64,000 bases of DNA from positions 1,612,001-1,676,000 of the forward strand of contig NZ_JAROCF010000001.1 of assembly GCF_030433685.1 (NCBI RefSeq), given 5' to 3'. The notes beneath the pieces are model-generated. The model ran no database searches. It was given only the letters and a program-made list of their open reading frames with translations, and was not told the origin of the DNA. Origin of the DNA: Leifsonia williamsii (GTDB taxonomy: Bacteria > Actinomycetota > Actinomycetes > Actinomycetales > Microbacteriaceae). The position numbers were made by a program, and so were the translations under genes. This document shows, one piece after another, positions 36,603-44,847 of this stretch. Every line of letters starts with the position of its first letter. The first letter of the stretch is position 1.

Positions 36603-37640
36603 ATGAACCCCGAAGACCTGATCGCCGCCGAGCCGAGTGCCGACCTGCCCGGCGTCCCCGATCTCGGCGCGTCGCCCGTCTCCGACGACCGGGAGTGGTT
36701 CTCGGCCGCGTTCCGCCGGCTCGTCGACAGCATCGGCGGGGTCGTGCTCGGCAAGGAGCAGGAGATCGCGCTCGTGGTGACGGCGATGATCGCGGAGGGT
36801 CACATCCTCCTGGAGGACACCCCCGGAACCGGTAAGACCTCGCTCGCGAAGAGCATGGCGGCGAGCATCGCGGGCGAGCATCAGCGCATCCAGTTCACCC
36901 CCGACCTGCTGCCTGCCGACGTCGTCGGCGTCACGATCTTCGACCAGCGCGAGCAGCAGTTCGTCTTCCATCCCGGTCCGGTGTTCGCCAACGTGCTGCT
37001 CGCCGACGAGATCAACCGGGCGTCGCCGAAGACCCAGGCCGCCCTCCTCGAGGTCATGGAGGAGGGGCAGGTCACGGTCGACGGCGAGACCTACGCCGCG
37101 CCGGCGCCCTTCGTCGTCATCGCCACCCAGAACCCGGTGGAGCAGGCGGGCACCTATCGCCTGCCGGAGGCGCAGCTCGACCGCTTCCTGATGAAGCTGT
37201 CGCTCGGCCACCCCGACCGGACGGCCGCGCTCGCCATCCTGAACGGCTCGGCGTCCCGGGGCCGCCCGACGACCGTGACCGAGCCCGTGCTGCGCGTGGA
37301 CGAGGTGTCGCGGATGATCGCCGTCGCGGCCGCCGTGCACGTCGACGAGGCGGTGCTCGAGTACATCCTCACCATCTGCGACGCGACCCGGGAGGACCCG
37401 CGGGTGCGGCTCGGCGTCAGCATGCGTGGGGCGCTCGCCCTGGTGCGGTCCGCGAAGGCGATGGCGGCTTCGCGCGGGCGCGGCCACGTGCTGCCGGACG
37501 ACGTGAAGGCGCTCGCCGGCCCGGTGCTCGCCCACCGCCTCATCCTCGATCCCGATGCGGAGTTCTCGGGTGCGACGGCCGCCGCGGTCGTGCGCGACAT
37601 CGTCGAGGGCGCCGTGCCCCCCGCAGAGCGGGCGGCGTGA
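36603..37640 (+). CDS. MoxR family AAA+ ATPase
   Basis: 345 residues. Walker A EDTPGTGKTSLA with Lys78, FTPDLLPADVVG, Walker B LLADEINRASPKTQ, sensor 1 ATQNPVEQAGTYRLPEAQLD. MoxR ATPases are chaperone-like and typically act with DUF58/VWA proteins; the next gene is DUF58. The ATG at 36603 follows GAAAGG. A GTG at 36579 overlaps the previous stop in the same way as the other genes of this operon and would add eight residues; either start is possible. Confidence 0.93.
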   Translation: MNPEDLIAAEPSADLPGVPDLGASPVSDDREWFSAAFRRLVDSIGGVVLGKEQEIALVVTAMIAEGHILLEDTPGTGKTSLAKSMAASIAGEHQRIQFTPDLLPADVVGVTIFDQREQQFVFHPGPVFANVLLADEINRASPKTQAALLEVMEEGQVTVDGETYAAPAPFVVIATQNPVEQAGTYRLPEAQLDRFLMKLSLGHPDRTAALAILNGSASRGRPTTVTEPVLRVDEVSRMIAVAAAVHVDEAVLEYILTICDATREDPRVRLGVSMRGALALVRSAKAMAASRGRGHVLPDDVKALAGPVLAHRLILDPDAEFSGATAAAVVRDIVEGAVPPAERAA

Positions 37641-38812
37641 CGGCGCGGGCCCGCGGCCCCGAGCGCAGCCGGCCGATCGGCGCGCCCGGCGCGGCGACGC
37701 TCGCCGTCGCCGTCGTGCTCGTCGCAGGCGGCCTCGTCGCCGGCTGGCTGGAGCTGGTCGTCCCCGGGCTCGCGCTGCTCGCGCTGCTCGTCACCGGCGC
37801 GCTGATGACGATCGGGCGGTCGGCGTACGACGTGCGGGTGGATCTGACCCGCTCGAAGGTCCGTGTCGGCGAGCGGGCCATCGGCCGCATCGTCGTGCTG
37901 GCCACCGGATCCCGGCGGTCGGCCCCCTCCCTCCTCACGCTCCCCGTCGGTGCGAACGCGGCCGACTTCGAGCTGCCGGGCCTGTCGCCGGGTCAGGAGT
38001 TCGACGAGTCGTTCATCGTGCCGACGGCGCGCCGCGGCGTGGTGCGGGTCGGACCGGTCGTGTCGCGGCGCGGCGACCCGCTCGGTCTGCTGCGGCGCAC
38101 GGTGACATGGACGGAGCAGGAGACCATCCACGTCCATCCACGGACCGTGCGGCTGCCGCTGCTCGAGAGCGGCCGGCTGCGCGACCTGGAGGGCGACGCC
38201 AGCGGCGACATCGCCGACAGCGGCCTGAGCTTCCACGCGTTGCGCGAGTACGTCCCCGGTGACGACCGCCGCAGCGTGCACTGGCGCGCGAGCGCCCGCC
38301 TCGGCAACCTGATGGTCCGGCAGTACGACGACCTCCGGCGCACGCGGCTCGCCATCGGGCTCGCGCTCGACGAGTGGGAGTACGCGTCGGCTGCCGAGTT
38401 CGAGCTCGCGGTCTCGGCCTTCGCCTCGCTCGGCGTGGCGGCGGTCCGCGGGGGCACGCTCGACGGCGTCTTCGCGGGGACGACCACCCTGGGGCGCCCC
38501 GGGGAGGAGCGGCTGCTCGACGCCGGTGCGGCGGTGGCATGGGGCGACGGTGGCGGCCTGTCCGACGTGCTTCGCGGCATCCGCGACCGCGCGGCGACGG
38601 CGACCGCTATCGTGGTGATCACCGGCAGCCGCGTGGAGCGGCGGACGGTGTTCTCGCTCGCCTCCCGCTTCGGTCATCCGGCGCCGGTGACCGTGCTGGC
38701 CTGCGAGGAGGGCGTCGCCGTGCGCGCAGCCGCGCAGGGTGCGACGGCGTATCGCACGCTGGGTCGTCTCACGGACCTCCCGCTCGCGCTCGCGTCAGGA
38801 GGTGCGCGGTGA
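37637..38812 (+). CDS. DUF58 membrane protein
   Basis: 391 residues. Two hydrophobic helices near the N-terminus (about 18-58), a beta-rich domain, then the DUF58 signature LREYVPGDDRRSVHWRASAR (about 203-222) and a VWA-like C-terminal fold. In this conserved actinobacterial neighbourhood it partners MoxR. Starts with GTG overlapping the MoxR stop (GTGA) and overlaps the next gene in the same way. Exact biochemical role unknown. Confidence 0.9.
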   Translation: MTARARGPERSRPIGAPGAATLAVAVVLVAGGLVAGWLELVVPGLALLALLVTGALMTIGRSAYDVRVDLTRSKVRVGERAIGRIVVLATGSRRSAPSLLTLPVGANAADFELPGLSPGQEFDESFIVPTARRGVVRVGPVVSRRGDPLGLLRRTVTWTEQETIHVHPRTVRLPLLESGRLRDLEGDASGDIADSGLSFHALREYVPGDDRRSVHWRASARLGNLMVRQYDDLRRTRLAIGLALDEWEYASAAEFELAVSAFASLGVAAVRGGTLDGVFAGTTTLGRPGEERLLDAGAAVAWGDGGGLSDVLRGIRDRAATATAIVVITGSRVERRTVFSLASRFGHPAPVTVLACEEGVAVRAAAQGATAYRTLGRLTDLPLALASGGAR

Positions 38813-41319
38813 GCCGTCGTGCAGAGTCCGGCGGTCGTGCCAAGCGGCGCGGCCGTCGCGCGCCCGGGTACACCGCCGCCGGTGAGCGGCAGACCGTGCT
38901 GCGCGTCGTGGATGCCGCCGTGCTCGCGCTCGCCGTCATGGCGGCGTGCGCGCCGCTCGTTCCCGTCTACGGCGGGCTCGCGGCGGTGCCGGCCACCGTC
39001 GGTGGTGCGCTGCTCGGGGCGGCGGCTGCGGCCTCCAGCCGGCGCCTGCCGTTGCTCGTGTCGCTGGTCGGCCCGGTCGTCGCGTACGTGGTCGCCGGTA
39101 CCGCGCTGTGCCGGGTCGACGGGTCCGTCGCCGGGGTGGTGCCCACCGCCTCGACGCTGGCCGTGCTCGCCCGAGGACCCGTGACCACGTGGAGCCGGGT
39201 GCTGACACTGCCCGCCCCGCTCGGTGACGACGCCGAGGCACTGATCGCCGCCCTCCTCATCGCGCTGGTGGGCGCGTTCGCGGCCTGCTCCGTGGCGGCC
39301 AGAGCGGCCGACGGGAGGCGCGCCCAGGCGGCCGCGCTGGTGCCGGTCGCCGTCATGGCCGTCTCCATGGTGTTCGCCTCGGACCGGTCGCTGGCCGCCG
39401 TGGGCGTCGGGGTGGGGATGGCCGCGCTCCTCGCCTTCTGGGCTGCGTGGCGCGCGGGGAGGCTGCGGACCCGGCGTCCGCTCGCCCTGATCCTCGCCGT
39501 GGCGGCGCTCGCCGGGGGTGGGGCGGTGGCGCCGGTCGTCGTGCGCGCCGAGCGACTGCAGGTGCGCGAGCAGGTGCAGCCTCCCATCGACCTCTCCGAC
39601 CTGGCCAGCCCGCTGAGTGCGTTCCGGCGCTTCGTCAAGGACGGCGACCAGGCCATGCTGACCGTGTCCGGCCTTCCTGCGGGCGCACCTGTGCGGCTGG
39701 CGACGATGGACGCGTACGACGGGCTGGTGTGGAACGTGTCGGCGGGGCCGGCGGCTGGTGGTGCGCCGTCGGGCGACGCCTCGTCGGGTAGCGGGTCGGG
39801 CGGGGCCGGCGGGTCGAACGGCACGACCGGCGCCGGGACCCCCGATGCCGGATCGCCGACGAGCGGCTTCCGGCGCGTCTCCAGCGACGGTCGTGTGCCT
39901 GGGGCCTCGGGGACCGGCGACTCGACACCGTCCGCCGCTGGACGCCACGCGGAGGTCTCGGTGACCATCGGCGCGCTCGGAGGCGTGTGGGTGCCCACCG
40001 TCGGCGACCCCGCGGCCATCCGTGGCGGTGAGGGTACCTCGCTCGCCGGTCTGCAGGCCGACAGCGCGTCGGAGACGGCCATCCTGCCGCGCGGGCTCGA
40101 GCGCGGGATGCAGTACACGCTGGACACGCGATGGACCCCGCGGCCGAGCGACAAGGAGATCGCCGCCGCACTCGCGCAGGACGCGCCGCTCGCCGCGGTG
40201 AACGGCGCACCGCCTTCGGTCGCCGAGGCCGCCGCCGCGATGGGGCAGCCGGGAAGCGCTGACACGGGAGGGAAGGGCGCCGGGAAGAGTGCCGCTAAGC
40301 CCGCCGGCGGCGCGCTGGCCCAGCGGATCGCCGGCGAGCTCGGCAGCCGCGGCTACTTCAGCCACGGGCTCGTCGGCGACGGGGACTTCCCCTCGCTGTC
40401 GGGTCACGGCGCGGAGCGGATGACCGCCTTCCTCACCGGTGAGGTGATGGTCGGCGACGACGAGCAGTACGCCTCGGCGATGGCGCTGATCGCGCATCAG
40501 CTCGGGCTGCCCGCACGCGTGGTGATGGGATTCCGCACGCCGGAGGCCGACGGCGCGAAGACCGGCGACACCGCGACGACCGGCGCGGCCGCCACCACGA
40601 CGACCTTCACCGGTCGCGACATCTCCGCCTGGGTGGAGGTCGACCTGCGCGGGTACGGGTGGGTGCCGTTCTCTCCGACCCCGCCCGAGAGCAAGCGGCC
40701 CGACAGCGCCGCGCCGCAGCCCACACCCGAGCCGACGAACCGGTCGCAGCAGGTGCCGCCGCGGCAGCCGGAGCCCTCCCAGGCTCCGGTGACGCGGGCG
40801 CAGGCCCCACCGGTGGACGACGCCAAGGCGCCGCGCGAGCAGGCCGACTGGCGGCCGGCCGTGCTGGTCGCGGGCGGCTCGGCTCTGGCGCTGCTCCTGC
40901 TGGCGGCGCCCTTCGCCGCCATCGTCATCGCGAAGGCGACGCGGAGGCGCCGACGGCGGCGCGCTGCGGAACCGCTGCAACGGGTCACCGGCGGGTGGGA
41001 CGAGGTGCTCGCCCTCGCGACCGACCACGGCGTCGTGCTCGCCCGGACCGCGACGCGCACCGAGAAGGCGGAAGCGCTGGCGGAGCGCTGGCCGCAGGCC
41101 GGGCCGGTGCGGATCGAGGCGCTCGCCCACCACGCGGACACCGCGGTGTTCGGCGACGGCCGGACGGAGTCGGAGGAGGCGGAGCGGTTCTGGGCGCTCG
41201 TCGACGAGCTGCGGGCCGAGGTCCGTGCCGGCTCCGGGTGGCGGCGCCGACTGCGTGCGCGGTTCTCGCTGCGGTCGCTGCGGCGGGCGCGCAGGAAGCC
41301 TCCCGGCCGCTCCTCATGA
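38809..41319 (+). CDS. TgpA-like multi-pass protein with catalytically degenerate transglutaminase domain
   Basis: 836 residues. Several N-terminal membrane helices (to about 245), an extracytoplasmic transglutaminase-fold domain (about 500-640), a Pro-rich linker, one more helix (about 685-705) and a basic cytoplasmic tail. The three positions expected for Cys, His and Asp read Asp551 (GDDEQYASAMAL), Ser606 (DISAWVEV) and Ser622 (GWVPFSPTP). It is therefore probably inactive as a transglutaminase or protease and may act as a binding module. Last gene of the FHA-kinase operon. Its stop overlaps the opposing regulator's stop. Confidence 0.87.
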   Translation: MSRRAESGGRAKRRGRRAPGYTAAGERQTVLRVVDAAVLALAVMAACAPLVPVYGGLAAVPATVGGALLGAAAAASSRRLPLLVSLVGPVVAYVVAGTALCRVDGSVAGVVPTASTLAVLARGPVTTWSRVLTLPAPLGDDAEALIAALLIALVGAFAACSVAARAADGRRAQAAALVPVAVMAVSMVFASDRSLAAVGVGVGMAALLAFWAAWRAGRLRTRRPLALILAVAALAGGGAVAPVVVRAERLQVREQVQPPIDLSDLASPLSAFRRFVKDGDQAMLTVSGLPAGAPVRLATMDAYDGLVWNVSAGPAAGGAPSGDASSGSGSGGAGGSNGTTGAGTPDAGSPTSGFRRVSSDGRVPGASGTGDSTPSAAGRHAEVSVTIGALGGVWVPTVGDPAAIRGGEGTSLAGLQADSASETAILPRGLERGMQYTLDTRWTPRPSDKEIAAALAQDAPLAAVNGAPPSVAEAAAAMGQPGSADTGGKGAGKSAAKPAGGALAQRIAGELGSRGYFSHGLVGDGDFPSLSGHGAERMTAFLTGEVMVGDDEQYASAMALIAHQLGLPARVVMGFRTPEADGAKTGDTATTGAAATTTTFTGRDISAWVEVDLRGYGWVPFSPTPPESKRPDSAAPQPTPEPTNRSQQVPPRQPEPSQAPVTRAQAPPVDDAKAPREQADWRPAVLVAGGSALALLLLAAPFAAIVIAKATRRRRRRRAAEPLQRVTGGWDEVLALATDHGVVLARTATRTEKAEALAERWPQAGPVRIEALAHHADTAVFGDGRTESEEAERFWALVDELRAEVRAGSGWRRRLRARFSLRSLRRARRKPPGRSS

Positions 41320-42762
41320 CGCCGAGTGCGCCTCCAGGAAGGCGTAGACCTCGGTGTCGTCCACCCCGGGGAACGAGCCCGATGGGAGCGGTGACAGGAT
41401 GTGCGCGTGCAGCCGGGCGCTCGGCCAGGCGCGGCCGGCCCAGCGGCCGGAGAGGTCCGCTGCCGGGCGCTTGCAGCACGACTCGTCGGGGCAGCGCGAC
41501 TCGGCGCGTGCCGTCGTCTCGCGACCGCGGAACCACTTCGCCTGGTCGAACGGCACGCCAACGGTGATCGAGAAGCCGCCCTCGGCGGTCGAGCCGGTCT
41601 GCGTGGCGCACCAGTAGGTACCGGCCGGGGTGTCGGTGTACTGGTACAGCTCCGTGGTCCGGTTGGTGTGCGTGAAGGCGCTCCGCGCGCCCCACTTGCG
41701 GCAGACGATCTGCCCCTCGATCGAGCCGGTGACGTCGGTCGGCAGGGGCAGGTCGTCGTTCTCGTAGCCCTTGTAGAGGGCACCGTCGTCACCGACGCGG
41801 AGGAAGTGCAGCGTCATGTCCAGGTGACTCGTCGCCAGGTTGGTCAGCCGCAGGGCCGCCGCTTCGTGGGTGACGCCGAAGGCGTCGCGGAAGTCCTCGA
41901 CGGCGATGTCCTTGTCGCGCTTCGCCTGCTGCAGGAAGGCGACCGCGGCCTCCCGCGGCATCAGGCAGCATGCCGCGTAGTAGTTGATCTCGAGCCGCTG
42001 CCGCAGGAAGTCGGCGTAACTGTCGGGGCGCTGGTGGCCGAGCAGGCGGTGCGCCATCGCCTGCAGCGCCATCGAGCGGAGGCCGTGTCCGCCGGGGATG
42101 GATGCCGGGGGCAGGTAGATGCGGCCGTTCGCGAGGTCGGTGATCGAGCGGGTCGAGCGCGGCAGGTCGCCCGCGTAGATCAGCTCGAAGCCGAGCTGCT
42201 CGGCCATCACGCTCACCTCGCGGTGGGTGAGGGCGCCGCGGACGTGGCCGGAGGCGCGCACCCGCTCCTCGGCCAGCTGCTCGATCTCGGGCATGTAGTT
42301 GTTCTGCGCGCGCATCCGCTCGCGCAGCTCCGTGTTGGCGCGGCGAGCCTCCTCCGGGGTGGCGATCGCCTCTGTCGCACGGCGGGCGAGCTCCCGGTGG
42401 AGGCCGACCAGCGCCTCCAGCGTCTCCGTCGGCGTTCCCTTGGTGGGCTTCACGGCGGGCAGGCCGAGCGAGCTGTAGAGCGGGCCGCGCTGGATGCGGG
42501 TGAGCTCCAGCTCGAGCGCTGACCGCTCGTCCGGCGGTTCGGCGGAGAGCAGGTCGGCCAGGGTGACGCCGAGCTCGCGCGCGAGCGTCGTCAGGAGGGT
42601 GACGCGCGGCTCCCGCTTGCCGTTCTCGATCAGGGAGAGCTGGCTCGGCGCGACGCCGGCGGCGGCGCCCAGCTCGTCGAGGGTGAGTCCGCGACGGGTG
42701 CGGAAATGGCGGAGGCGGTGCCCGAGGGTGGCGGCGTCGGCGACAGCGGTGTCGGGGTCCAT
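41314..42762 (-). CDS. XRE family regulator with IrrE-like and DUF2083 domains (RamB/ScfR type)
   Basis: 482 residues. Helix-turn-helix at about 12-65 (LRHFRTRRGLTLDELGAAAG, VAPSQLSLIENGKREP). The middle part is IrrE/DUF955-like (about 190-300) and the C-terminus is the DUF2083 short-chain fatty acyl-CoA regulator domain with a cysteine cluster (CPDESCCKRP). Family members such as RamB and PrpR govern acetate, propionate and gluconeogenic genes. It is divergent from pckG and shares the palindrome at 42778. A GTG at 42771 would add three residues. Confidence 0.9.
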   Translation of the reverse strand: MDPDTAVADAATLGHRLRHFRTRRGLTLDELGAAAGVAPSQLSLIENGKREPRVTLLTTLARELGVTLADLLSAEPPDERSALELELTRIQRGPLYSSLGLPAVKPTKGTPTETLEALVGLHRELARRATEAIATPEEARRANTELRERMRAQNNYMPEIEQLAEERVRASGHVRGALTHREVSVMAEQLGFELIYAGDLPRSTRSITDLANGRIYLPPASIPGGHGLRSMALQAMAHRLLGHQRPDSYADFLRQRLEINYYAACCLMPREAAVAFLQQAKRDKDIAVEDFRDAFGVTHEAAALRLTNLATSHLDMTLHFLRVGDDGALYKGYENDDLPLPTDVTGSIEGQIVCRKWGARSAFTHTNRTTELYQYTDTPAGTYWCATQTGSTAEGGFSITVGVPFDQAKWFRGRETTARAESRCPDESCCKRPAADLSGRWAGRAWPSARLHAHILSPLPSGSFPGVDDTEVYAFLEAHSAS

Positions 42763-42777
42763 GGCTTTCACGATAGC

Positions 42778-42797
42778 GAAAGAATCGCGATTCTTTC
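42778..42797. promoter_or_regulatory. Perfect 20-bp palindrome, candidate operator of the XRE regulator
   Basis: GAAAGAATCG followed directly by its reverse complement CGATTCTTTC, centred between the divergent regulator and pckG. A half site CGATTCTT recurs at 42851-42858, 18 bases before the pckG start. It suggests autoregulation and control of PEP carboxykinase. Confidence 0.7.
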
Positions 42798-42875
42798 ACG
42801 CAGATTTCTGGTTTCGGACGGCCAAACCTCGCAGATGCTGGGTTCATCACCGATTCTTGACGAGAGGACCCCGGA

Positions 42876-44756
42876 ATGACGATCGCCGACCTCCGCCCCG
42901 CCGACCCCGCCGACCTTGACGACCACGTCGACCACGACCCCGTGGACGGCGCTCACGACCGTGCGGACGGCACCGACGCGTTGCACGCCTGGGTGGACGA
43001 CATCGCCGCCCTCACCCGACCGGACGAGGTCGTCTGGTACGACGGCTCGCCCGCCGAGACCGACCGGCTCACCAAGCTGCTCGTCGCCGAGGGCAAGCTG
43101 ATCAGGCTCAACCCCGAGTGGCGGCCGAACAGCTTCCTCGCGCGCACGGACCCCGGAGACGTCGCCCGGGTCGAGGACCGCACCTTCATCTGCTCCGAGG
43201 ACGCCGACGACGCCGGCCCGACCAACAACTGGCGCGAGCCGGAGGGGATGCGCGCGGAGCTGCGCGACGTCTTCGCGGGCAGCATGCGCGGCCGCACGAT
43301 GTACGTCGTCCCGTTCTCGATGGGGCCGCTCGGCGGTCCGCTGTCGCAGCTGGGCGTACAGGTCACCGACTCCGCCTACGTCGCGGTGAGCCTCGGGATG
43401 ATGACCAGGGTCTCCCCGGCGGTCGTCTCCCTGATCGAGGCGGGCGCGCCGTGGGTGCGCACCGTGCACAGCGTGGGCGCTCCGCTCGTCGGCGCGGACG
43501 GCGTGCGCAGCGAGGACGTCGCGTGGCCGTGCAACGAGACGAAGTACATCGTGCAGTTCCCGGAGACGCGCGAGATCTGGTCCTACGGCTCCGGGTACGG
43601 CGGCAACGCCATCCTGGCCAAGAAGTGCTTCGCGCTGCGGATCGCGTCGGTGATGGCGCGCGACGAGGGCTGGCTGGCCGAGCACATGCTCATCGTCAAG
43701 GTGACCTCGCCGGAGGGGCGCGTCTTCCACTTCGCGGCGGCGTTCCCGTCGGCGTGCGGCAAGACCAACCTGGCGATGCTGAGCCCGAGCATCCCCGGCT
43801 GGACGGTCGAGACCGTCGGCGACGACATCGCCTGGCTGCGGCAGGGACCAGACGGACGGCTCCGGGCGATCAACCCCGAGGCGGGCTTCTTCGGCGTAGC
43901 GCCGGGGACCGGCGAGAAGACCAACGCGACGGCGGTCAGCACGCTCTGGGGCAACACCATCTTCACCAACGTGGCACTGCGCGACGACGGCGACGTCTGG
44001 TGGGAGGGGCTCACCGACGAACCGCCCGCCCACCTGGTCGACTGGGAGGGGAAGGACTGGACGCCCGGCTGCGGGCGCCCGGCAGCGCACCCCAACTCCC
44101 GCTTCACCGTGAGCGCCGCGCAGTGCCCCACCATCGCCGACGACTGGGACGCCTTCGACGGCGTGCCGATCGACGCCATCCTGTTCGGCGGTCGGCGTGC
44201 CACCAACGTGCCGCTCGTGGCGCAGGCCCGCGACTGGCGGCACGGCGTCTTCATCGGCGCCACGGTCTCGTCGGAGCAGACCGCTGCGGCCGAGGGGACG
44301 GTCGGGGAGCTGCGCCGCGACCCGTTCGCGATGCTGCCCTTCTGCGGGTACAACATGGCCGACTACTGGGCGCACTGGCTGAGGGTGGGGGAGCGGCTGG
44401 GCGAGCACGCGCCGGCGGTGTTCCAGGTGAACTGGTTCCGCAAGGGCGACGACGGCCGGTTCCTGTGGCCCGGATTCGGTGAGAACGCCCGCGTGATCGA
44501 GTGGATCGCGCGGCGGGTCGAGGGGAGTGCCGGCGCGGTCTCGACACCGATCGGACGCCTCCCGGTCGTCGATGAGCTCGACCTCGACGGGCTCGACCTG
44601 CCGGAGGAGGACGTCGCCGAGCTGTTCGAGGTCGACCGCGCGAGCTGGCTGGCCGAGTGCGACCTCACCGAGGAGTTCTTCGACCGCTTCGGCTCACGGG
44701 TGCCGCCGGCGCTGCGCGCCGAGCTCGCCTCCCTGCGGTACCACCTCCGCGGCTGA
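42876..44756 (+). CDS. pckG: Phosphoenolpyruvate carboxykinase (GTP)
   Basis: 626 residues, GTP-dependent enzyme converting oxaloacetate to PEP, the entry to gluconeogenesis. Active-site P-loop [12 protein letters not shown] with Cys294; [11 protein letters not shown], the metal-site VGDDIAWLR and [11 protein letters not shown] for nucleotide binding. Length normal for the GTP class, with a short Asp/His-rich N-terminal extension. The ATG at 42876 is 5 bases after GAGAGGACC. Divergent from the RamB-like regulator. The acetate-activating acs gene is also in this window. Confidence 0.97.
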   Translation: MTIADLRPADPADLDDHVDHDPVDGAHDRADGTDALHAWVDDIAALTRPDEVVWYDGSPAETDRLTKLLVAEGKLIRLNPEWRPNSFLARTDPGDVARVEDRTFICSEDADDAGPTNNWREPEGMRAELRDVFAGSMRGRTMYVVPFSMGPLGGPLSQLGVQVTDSAYVAVSLGMMTRVSPAVVSLIEAGAPWVRTVHSVGAPLVGADGVRSEDVAWPCNETKYIVQFPETREIWSYGSGYGGNAILAKKCFALRIASVMARDEGWLAEHMLIVKVTSPEGRVFHFAAAFPSACGKTNLAMLSPSIPGWTVETVGDDIAWLRQGPDGRLRAINPEAGFFGVAPGTGEKTNATAVSTLWGNTIFTNVALRDDGDVWWEGLTDEPPAHLVDWEGKDWTPGCGRPAAHPNSRFTVSAAQCPTIADDWDAFDGVPIDAILFGGRRATNVPLVAQARDWRHGVFIGATVSSEQTAAAEGTVGELRRDPFAMLPFCGYNMADYWAHWLRVGERLGEHAPAVFQVNWFRKGDDGRFLWPGFGENARVIEWIARRVEGSAGAVSTPIGRLPVVDELDLDGLDLPEEDVAELFEVDRASWLAECDLTEEFFDRFGSRVPPALRAELASLRYHLRG

Positions 44757-44796
44757 CCCGCCGGGTAACCGCCGAGTACGCGCGAATTACAGCGAA

Positions 44797-44835
44797 AACC
44801 GCCGAGTACGCAGAGTTTCTGCGTACTCGGCGGTT
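44797..44835. terminator. Hairpin between convergent pckG and ABC exporter, GAGTACGC family
   Basis: A perfect 18-bp stem (44797-44814 with 44818-44835) around GTT. A second direct copy of AACCGCCGAGTACGC starts at 44767, 30 bases upstream, and can compete for the same right arm. The core GCCGAGTACGC also forms the hairpin at 1772-1846. Likely terminates both genes. Confidence 0.8.
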
Positions 44836-44847
44836 GCACGCCGGGGG

